Below are positions 58,678 through 64,000 of a DNA stretch of 64,000 bases, piece after piece. Location of the stretch: positions 1 to 64,000 of the forward strand of contig NZ_DAJPEN010000001.1 in the NCBI RefSeq assembly GCF_025993685.1. The letters run 5' to 3'. A model generated the notes under the pieces. It was not told where the DNA came from, did not search any database, and worked only from the letters and a program-made list of their open reading frames with translations. Each line of letters opens with the position of its first letter. Positions within the stretch are counted from its first letter, which is position 1. The position numbers and the translations under genes were made by a program. This DNA is from Bacteroides mediterraneensis (lineage in GTDB: Bacteria; Bacteroidota; Bacteroidia; Bacteroidales; Bacteroidaceae).

Positions 58678-59787
58678 TTATTTACCGAGCCAGTCTTCAT
58701 TTTCTGAATGTTGAAACCTCTCTCCCCGTTTTTCCCATTTTTCTCTTAATGCTCTCATCTTGGATTGGTATTCTTTTCGTTTGGCATCGTCATATTCCAT
58801 ATTTCCGTAACGCATTTTGCTTAACATTCCGTCATAATTAGCATATGTTCTACTGTCGGTATTTTTATTTTGATTTGCGGATATAGAATAAGGAGATGTT
58901 GAGGGCTCTTTTTGGGGGGATATATTATTGTCAGATATACTTGTATTGTCGGAGATATTGACATTTGAATTTGTATTGATAAAAGATTTTTCTCTTTCTT
59001 TCATAGATTGGACTTCACTTGCAATTTGGACGCTTTGGCTTGCCGCCTGTGCAAAATATCCGAATGCTTCCGATAATGAACTCTTGATATTAGCTTTTCT
59101 ATTGGCATCAATATTCCGATAGTTTATGGATGAACTGACAATATTGTAGTTGTCACCCTCAAAATTAATTGTTTCCCATTCTCCATTATATAGAAGGTAC
59201 AATCCGATACCATTTCTTTTTCCTTCTTTGAAATTGCTTAACCATAAATCTCCGTTGTTATATATTATTATACCGTAGCCGTTGACAATTCCTTTTTTCA
59301 TTTCTCCTAAGAAAAATTCTCCATTGCCAAAATCAAAATAAGAAAAATATTTTTGTTGGTCTATATTCGTAGATGGATACTGTGAGGTTGGCTTATTTTT
59401 TTCGAATAGGCCTTGGTAGATCATATTGCCATTATTAGCGTAACAAATACCGAAGCCGGATTTTTCTCCATTCTTCCAGTTACCGATATACACAGTACAG
59501 CTATCGCAATTATCTACATAACTATTTTCTGGAGCAATAAGCATGCCGTAACCAGATATCATGTTTCTGTAAAAATCTCCTATATAGAGTGCTCCGTTAC
59601 GCTGTGAAAGAACTCCCATTCCGTTTCGTTTGCCTTTTAGAATTTGCCCTTTAAAACTGCCTTTTTTGTCCTTCTCATTTACTACTTCTAATGTTTTTGA
59701 GAAAATATGATTGATGGATTTTTCTTGTGCGTTGCTTGTTAGCAGGAAGAAAGAAAGGAATAACAAAATATATGACTTCTTTTCCAT
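58678..59787 (-). CDS. Exported MORN-repeat protein
   Basis: A 369-residue protein with signal peptide MEKKSYILLFLSFFLLTSNA. About six MORN repeats span residues 45-215 (GKRNGMGVLSQRNGALYIGD, GNWKNGEKSGFGICYANNGN, GEMKKGIVNGYGIIIYNNGD and others). The second half (about 240-369) is low-complexity, Asn/Ser-rich, then a charged tail (DDAKRKEYQSKMRALREKWE). MORN blades usually bind proteins or lipids; as an exported protein it could scaffold an envelope assembly. Third gene of the operon. Confidence 0.85.
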   Translation of the reverse strand: MEKKSYILLFLSFFLLTSNAQEKSINHIFSKTLEVVNEKDKKGSFKGQILKGKRNGMGVLSQRNGALYIGDFYRNMISGYGMLIAPENSYVDNCDSCTVYIGNWKNGEKSGFGICYANNGNMIYQGLFEKNKPTSQYPSTNIDQQKYFSYFDFGNGEFFLGEMKKGIVNGYGIIIYNNGDLWLSNFKEGKRNGIGLYLLYNGEWETINFEGDNYNIVSSSINYRNIDANRKANIKSSLSEAFGYFAQAASQSVQIASEVQSMKEREKSFINTNSNVNISDNTSISDNNISPQKEPSTSPYSISANQNKNTDSRTYANYDGMLSKMRYGNMEYDDAKRKEYQSKMRALREKWEKRGERFQHSENEDWLGK

Positions 59788-59799
59788 AATTGTAGATAT

Positions 59800-60279
59800 T
59801 TATTGTTCTATATATTCAGGGAGAGTCACATATTTTTTGTTTTTCAGTAACTTTTCAGCTTCTTTTTCTGTTAATGTTTTTAATTGCATATCATTCAATC
59901 CTTTATTGGTTATGGATATATAATAAGTGGATCCACTTGTTAAGTTTAATTGTATTTCTCCTGCCATGGTTGATATTTTTCCATTAACTGCATTGGTATG
60001 TTTACATTCTGCTGAGAAAAGTACTTTTCCCTCACTTTTAAATATGCACTTTTTATGGCATGGAGCGTATTGATTAAAAGGAAACTGCATATTTCCTGAA
60101 GGTTTTATGGTTTTCTTGATCGGTCCTGTCATATCAAAAATATCCTTTCCATTTTGTTTTATTGTTGTTGTCATGTTTCCTGTAGATTTTATAAAAAAAT
60201 AGACAGTGCTTTGTGCACAGATAGAGGTCGGAAATACTCCTAATAGGAGAAATAAAAAAGTGAGGTAAAACTTTTTCAT
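59800..60279 (-). CDS. Exported protein of unknown function
   Basis: A 159-residue protein with signal peptide MKKFYLTFLFLLLGVFPTSI ending CAQ. Mature part is small and beta-rich (STVYFFIKSTGNMTTTIKQN...). No family is recognised. The ATG at 60279 gives a clean signal; an in-frame start at 60297 adds six residues. It is 12 nt before the MORN gene and 68 nt after the first operon gene. Confidence 0.72.
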   Translation of the reverse strand: MKKFYLTFLFLLLGVFPTSICAQSTVYFFIKSTGNMTTTIKQNGKDIFDMTGPIKKTIKPSGNMQFPFNQYAPCHKKCIFKSEGKVLFSAECKHTNAVNGKISTMAGEIQLNLTSGSTYYISITNKGLNDMQLKTLTEKEAEKLLKNKKYVTLPEYIEQ

Positions 60280-60347
60280 AGATAAGATAGTTTTCATTTT
60301 TGTTTACCCTATTTCGTGTCGGGCGCAACTTTTAGTTATGATTTTAT

Positions 60348-61145
60348 TTAAAACTTATGTATGGCACAGGTTTGGACGTTCAATTCTTTATAAGCTCCGT
60401 TTAGGTTGTCTAATAATTCAAACCAATATGTCAGTTTAGGCATTGTTTTTTGAATCCTATGTAATGTCCTAAAACCGCAATCGGCATATTTTGCTGTGGA
60501 TGATATTAATCCTCCTTTTGATGCGATTGAGGTGAGTGCATCTTGTACCCTAATATTGTCTGAAAGTTCCTTTCCTCTTTTTGTTAAAAAAGAAATCCCC
60601 ATGTGGTAATCTTTACCAACTCCTCCAGAATAGAATTGGGCGAATAAAGTGAGTTCATAATCTCCTGGGATAAACCAGCCTTTTCCTAATAGGGAGGCCC
60701 AGTATTCCCAAGGAAAATAGTCTTGCATTAAAATATTTTGTTCTTTACAGTAGGTTTCAATGATGGCTGCGTTTTTTTCTCCTTTTTCAGTTAGTTTTGG
60801 AATGAGGTCTTCAAAAAGTTTTTGTTTGTTCTTGGGCTTTAACATTCCTGATTTTTCATAGCTTTTTATATTTATCACATAGCCTTTTTTTGATAGTTCA
60901 GCTTGTCTTTTATCAATAAATCCCTTTTTCACATATTTGTCTATTTTGTTTAGTATATCAGAATAGACTGCAGGCATAGACATTGCTAGACCATGGTTTC
61001 CTGTGTCGTCAATATAAAAGATAAAGGCGGGAATACTGTCGATTTCAATGTAATCTCCGAGTTTTTGAGCCTGGATGCTGAGGCTACAGAACAGACTAAG
61101 GCAACATATTATGCCTTTTTTAATTAAAGAAGATTGTTTTTTCAT
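60348..61145 (-). CDS. Exported protein of unknown function, first gene of the operon
   Basis: A 265-residue protein with signal peptide MKKQSSLIKKGIICCLSLFC and cleavage near IQAQKL. The mature protein looks mixed alpha/beta, with a helical region about residues 70-150 and a later aromatic, Gly-rich stretch (FAQFYSGGVGKDYHMGIS). No family is recognised. It heads the five-gene operon (60348-61145, 59800-60279, 58678-59787, 57794-58633, 57019-57762), with a leader of about 260 nt that contains a large hairpin. Confidence 0.75.
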   Translation of the reverse strand: MKKQSSLIKKGIICCLSLFCSLSIQAQKLGDYIEIDSIPAFIFYIDDTGNHGLAMSMPAVYSDILNKIDKYVKKGFIDKRQAELSKKGYVINIKSYEKSGMLKPKNKQKLFEDLIPKLTEKGEKNAAIIETYCKEQNILMQDYFPWEYWASLLGKGWFIPGDYELTLFAQFYSGGVGKDYHMGISFLTKRGKELSDNIRVQDALTSIASKGGLISSTAKYADCGFRTLHRIQKTMPKLTYWFELLDNLNGAYKELNVQTCAIHKF

Positions 61146-61193
61146 AGGTTCTCTTTTTCCTCTTCAGCTCCTTATGAGGATTTCTAAAACTAC

Positions 61194-61360
61194 GAAGCGT
61201 GGAACTGCAATGCCACATCTTAAGTTAGAGGTCCTGAGAAAACCCGTAGTACAGATATGAGAATAGCAGCCCACGCTATAGCGTGAGAACCACTATGCCT
61301 TCCTTGTACTACGTTTGAAATTTCTCAGGTTCCTAACTTACAAGATAAGCATAACGCTTC
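61194..61360 (-). promoter_or_regulatory. Long structured leader of the export operon
   Basis: A hairpin of about 167 nt in the 5' leader. Nested exact arms: GAAGCGT/ACGCTTC (61194-61200 and 61354-61360), TAAGTTAG/CTAACTTA (61221-61228 and 61333-61340), CCTGAGAAA/TTTCTCAGG, CGTAGTAC/GTACTACG, and an apical CACGCTA/TAGCGTG palindrome. It lies between the promoter (about 61,407) and the first gene at 61,145. It could be a cis-regulatory RNA, a hairpin-shaped mobile repeat, or both. I cannot name a family. Confidence 0.65.
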
Positions 61361-61406
61361 TTTCATTTTCTAATATGTCTCGGACAGAGTGTGCTCTATC
61401 CACTTG

Positions 61407-61414
61407 CAAAGATA
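61407..61414 (-). promoter_or_regulatory. -7 box of the export operon
   Basis: Minus-strand TATCTTTG. The -33 region is weak. Sequence from about 61,415 to 61,546 holds nothing else I recognise. Confidence 0.5.
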
Positions 61415-61546
61415 GAAAAAAACTCTGACATAGAATGTAATATAGTTAAATAATACTTTTTATTCTTTGCAGGGTTTGATTTTGTGTTATAGTAATTAGA
61501 GATTTTTTATTGTTTGTGGTGAGATTGAGTATTATTATTGAGTGAG

Positions 61547-62989
61547 CTAATGGTTCACCGTTATGATTATCCGTTTGTATCTGGTCAATGCGGGCTCTCC
61601 ATTGTCTGACACTTCACAAATTATGTGTATGGTTTCTCCGGTATGTGCATCTTGGGGAACTTTAAAGGCCGTCTTCGGATGCTCAGATTCAAAATGGAAA
61701 TTCCCTTTATAACTGCCGGCCTCCGGATACATCCACCAATGAACTTTCAGCAAGTCTCCGTCTGGGTCTTTGCTTTGTGACGCATCCAATTTAATTGTTT
61801 CTCCTGGTTGTGCGTTCAAATCAAGTGATTGTAAATTCAGGTTGATGATAGGGTGATGATTGGCTGAGGCATAATCTTTTACACACCATTCCGCTCTAGC
61901 TGCAAAGTCTAGTTGAACCTTGTCCAGCCAACGCCATAGAGGCTGAAAATAACGGGTACGCATGGCTACTTGTGCAGAATCCGTGTAATGTTCCATCATT
62001 TTCGACCAGCTGTTGTCAAAACCATATTGTCCGGTCGGATAATTGTATTCTGATGAGGGTTTCGGGTCCATCCATACATTATTTCTTACCTTTACATAAC
62101 GGCCTCCCCAGCCACCATATCCCGGGTTTTCCATGTTGCGCAGACCGGTGGAAAGGTTATGTAGGAAAGAGGGAGTGTCTCCTTCTGCATTGAAGGCTCC
62201 TTTTTTGTTCGGGTATGCTTCGCAAAGGGCTCCATGGCCTTGGAGGATATGCTGTGTCATCCATTCTTTCTGAAAGAAAGATTGCACAGTAGCAGGAAGT
62301 ACCTTGTTCCATATATAAGCCATACAGTCAAACTGGTCGGAAATAATGGTTGGTATTTGATAGTGTTCCCAGTTAGGACGGATGTATTCCTGATAAGCTT
62401 TGTCTTGTTCCCAAATTAAGAACAGGCGCATCTTGTCTGCAACCTGCTCCATTTTTTCCGGGTAATCTTCCTGGATGATTTTCAGTGCGGAAGCCAGTGT
62501 GTTACAGCCTCCCCATGCCTGAATCCAGACAGGGCGCGGGTCATGGTCTTCGGTCAAAAGTGTTTTGGCGATAAATTGTGCTCCTTCAGTGCGTTCCTCA
62601 TATTCTCCGTTTCCTTTTATGTTTCCCACTTTCCATTTACTCAGTAGATATTCCGGTGACGGATAACGTTTGTCGTGCAGCAATAAATTATGGTATACTT
62701 TTCCGTAGAGTTCAATATATTCTTTGATCCATTCAACGGGGTGGAAAGCATTCCATCCTTTTCCTCCTTCCCAATGGAATTGCGAACTGCTGTTGATGAT
62801 TCCTTCTACATCGAATTCATTGGTGGAAAGCAGAAAGCGTACCATGGAAGCCCTGTCGTCTGCTTCGCCGTCAGTGATGACTATGACACGCGTTTTTTCT
62901 TCTGGGATTGAATGGTTTTCAAGTTCCTGAGCCGTTCCATAGGAAATATAAGTGCTGAACAGGATGCTGAGCAGAAATGTTTTTTTCAT
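61547..62989 (-). CDS. Exported DUF1593 (nucleoside-hydrolase-like) protein
   Basis: About 480 residues with a signal peptide (MKKTFLLSILFSTYISYG). The N-terminal domain has VIVITDGEADDRASMVRFLL (about residues 35-54), resembling the DxxxDD metal site of inosine/uridine nucleoside hydrolases, and WGGCNTLASAL. The C-terminal about 90 residues are an immunoglobulin-like domain (LDASQSKDPDGDLLKVHWWM). The family often accompanies polysaccharide-degrading genes; true activity is unsettled. The ATG at 62989 sits below a minus-strand -7 box TAGATTTG (about 63017-63024), so the start at 63013 is rejected. Confidence 0.88.
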   Translation of the reverse strand: MKKTFLLSILFSTYISYGTAQELENHSIPEEKTRVIVITDGEADDRASMVRFLLSTNEFDVEGIINSSSQFHWEGGKGWNAFHPVEWIKEYIELYGKVYHNLLLHDKRYPSPEYLLSKWKVGNIKGNGEYEERTEGAQFIAKTLLTEDHDPRPVWIQAWGGCNTLASALKIIQEDYPEKMEQVADKMRLFLIWEQDKAYQEYIRPNWEHYQIPTIISDQFDCMAYIWNKVLPATVQSFFQKEWMTQHILQGHGALCEAYPNKKGAFNAEGDTPSFLHNLSTGLRNMENPGYGGWGGRYVKVRNNVWMDPKPSSEYNYPTGQYGFDNSWSKMMEHYTDSAQVAMRTRYFQPLWRWLDKVQLDFAARAEWCVKDYASANHHPIINLNLQSLDLNAQPGETIKLDASQSKDPDGDLLKVHWWMYPEAGSYKGNFHFESEHPKTAFKVPQDAHTGETIHIICEVSDNGEPALTRYKRIIITVNH

Positions 62990-63079
62990 ATAGGTACTTT
63001 GTATGTTTTTCACTTACAAATCTACGGTAATTCAATGAAGTGGCAAATTTCCCATACAAATACCTGTGAAGACATTTTT

Positions 63080-64000
63080 TTATACGTCTTCTTCATAAAT
63101 CCTTTTCAGTGCCTCCGTCACTTGGGTTATGGAAATCAGGCTGGTATTGAACGTGGCATGATAATTCCGTGAGTCACCCCATTGCCGGCCGGTGTAATGG
63201 AAATAGTGTTCTTTCCGGGACTTGTCCACTTGGGTAATCTTGCCTGGTGCCTGTGCGGCGGAAATGCCATATTCAGAAATGACGCGTTCCGTCTTGGACT
63301 TCATGTCGCCGAACAAGAAAATATGGAGGGTGTGCGGGCGGTCTCTCAGGATATAGTCGGCGCATCGTCCGACGATGACACACGGTTTCTCCGCTGCCAG
63401 ACGGCGGATGACCCGGCTTTGTGCCACGAACAAGGCGTCGTCGTACGACAGACTCTTGTCCAGCGGAGCCTCATAGTCCTGCATGATCATCTGGTAGAGC
63501 AGGGCACTGGGCATCTTCTGTTCGTTCTGTGAAATGAATTCTTCACTGAAACCACTTTCCTTGGCTACAAGGGTAATCAGTTCCTTGTCGTAGAAGGTGA
63601 TGCCTAGCTCTTTGGCCAGTGCTTTACCGATTTGATGACCGCCGCTGCCGTATTCGCGGGAAATGGTAATGACCGGCGGATAGTGTGCTGGTGCGGCAAC
63701 AGATGAAGTGGCAGGGATACCCGGTTCGTCCAGCCAGTGACGGACGAAGGCCAGGCGGGGCATAATCAGTCGGACGAACGGGCCGGTAATCAGGGCGGCA
63801 ATCACGGTCCCCTCTCTCACTCCCTCGATGCGTCCAGACAGCGCCCATGAACACAGGATGGCGCAGACTACCAGGGTCACGTCGAAGCAGATTTTGATGT
63901 TGCCGAAGTTTTTCTTGAAGCGTAGGGTGGCAAATTGTATGGTATATTCGGCGCTGATCATCGTCACATCGGCTATGACTTCCAGACAGATTCCGAGAGC
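63080..64000 (-). CDS. Membrane/cytidylate-kinase-like fusion, cut by the right edge
   Basis: The frame stays open to the right edge; the start is outside. The visible N-terminal part reads GICLEVIADVTMISAEYTIQ and continues with a hydrophobic helix (VTLVVCAILCSWALSG), like the YczE/YitT membrane family, then a linker and a C-terminal domain of about 210 residues beginning VITISREYGSGGHQIGKAL, the cytidylate-kinase-like P-loop family 2. The kinase half is truncated relative to true CMP kinases in its nucleotide-binding details. The role of the fusion is not known. Confidence 0.85.
   Translation of the reverse strand, partial: ALGICLEVIADVTMISAEYTIQFATLRFKKNFGNIKICFDVTLVVCAILCSWALSGRIEGVREGTVIAALITGPFVRLIMPRLAFVRHWLDEPGIPATSSVAAPAHYPPVITISREYGSGGHQIGKALAKELGITFYDKELITLVAKESGFSEEFISQNEQKMPSALLYQMIMQDYEAPLDKSLSYDDALFVAQSRVIRRLAAEKPCVIVGRCADYILRDRPHTLHIFLFGDMKSKTERVISEYGISAAQAPGKITQVDKSRKEHYFHYTGRQWGDSRNYHATFNTSLISITQVTEALKRIYEEDV

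Noticed and set aside
53216..61420. Integrative element attached to tRNA-Leu
   Set aside because: No integrase, no transfer genes and no duplicated tRNA end were found inside the window; kept only as a possible decayed island.

Overview
This window is a chromosomal segment of a Bacteroidales bacterium, most likely Bacteroides or Phocaeicola; the species cannot be fixed from sequence alone. The evidence is: Bacteroidetes-type promoters (TTTG, 19-21 nt, TAnnTTTG) before many genes; GH20 and GH3 glycosidase lipoproteins; a TonB/ExbB/ExbD set and a TonB-dependent receptor; MenA (menaquinone); an anaerobic NrdDG reductase under a cobalamin riboswitch; a DUF4290 gene; and an S9 dipeptidyl peptidase. 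Coding density is high and genes lie on both strands. Both ends are cut inside genes: an acyl-CoA synthetase at the left and a membrane/cytidylate-kinase-like fusion at the right. Short-site positions were read by eye and may be off by one or two bases.

Layout. 0-8 kb: nadK diverges from a run pdxJ-exbB-exbD-tonB-DJ-1-ispD-recG. 8-13.6 kb: divergent GH20 hexosaminidase and GH3 glycosidase. 13.6-18.1 kb: GNAT, menA, a metallophosphoesterase and the operon yicC-gmk-small membrane protein-nadD. 18.6-27.7 kb: a long housekeeping run tsaB-DUF4290-murA-rimM-M23-dxr-rseP, then a DPP-type peptidase. 27.7-31.6 kb: a gene-free stretch with a predicted repeat-rich small RNA, then nrdG/nrdD behind a B12 riboswitch. 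31.8-36.2 kb: CCA nucleotidyltransferase and two lipoproteins, one with a transglutaminase-like domain. 36.3-41.3 kb: a tripartite efflux operon (TolC/HlyD/MFS) divergent from an AraC regulator. 41.3-53 kb: thioesterase, metY-type enzyme, iron alcohol dehydrogenase, pnp, a thioredoxin-fold lipoprotein, greA, HIT protein, TonB-dependent receptor and mannose-1-P guanylyltransferase. 53.2-61.4 kb: tRNA-Leu(CAA) followed by a visibly AT-richer accessory block: Fic protein, methyltransferase, a sigma factor fused to a beta-barrel-like domain, and a five-gene operon of exported proteins (two unknowns, MORN, outer-membrane barrel, CxxCxGxG protein) behind a large hairpin leader. 61.5-64 kb: a DUF1593 protein and the edge fusion.

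Most notable. (1) Between the DPP gene and nrdG there is a promoter, about ten copies of AAGGTAwwAG spaced roughly 20 nt apart, two hairpins and a T-run: a candidate RNA that titrates an RNA-binding protein. (2) Three unrelated intergenic regions each carry a 20-22 bp tandem array sharing the core GTGTGsGAwAC. (3) The sigma/beta-barrel fusion lies next to the MORN/CxxCxGxG export operon, whose leader folds into a hairpin of about 167 nt. (4) A MITE-like palindrome sits in the greA leader. There is no CRISPR array, rRNA, transposase or integrase in the window.
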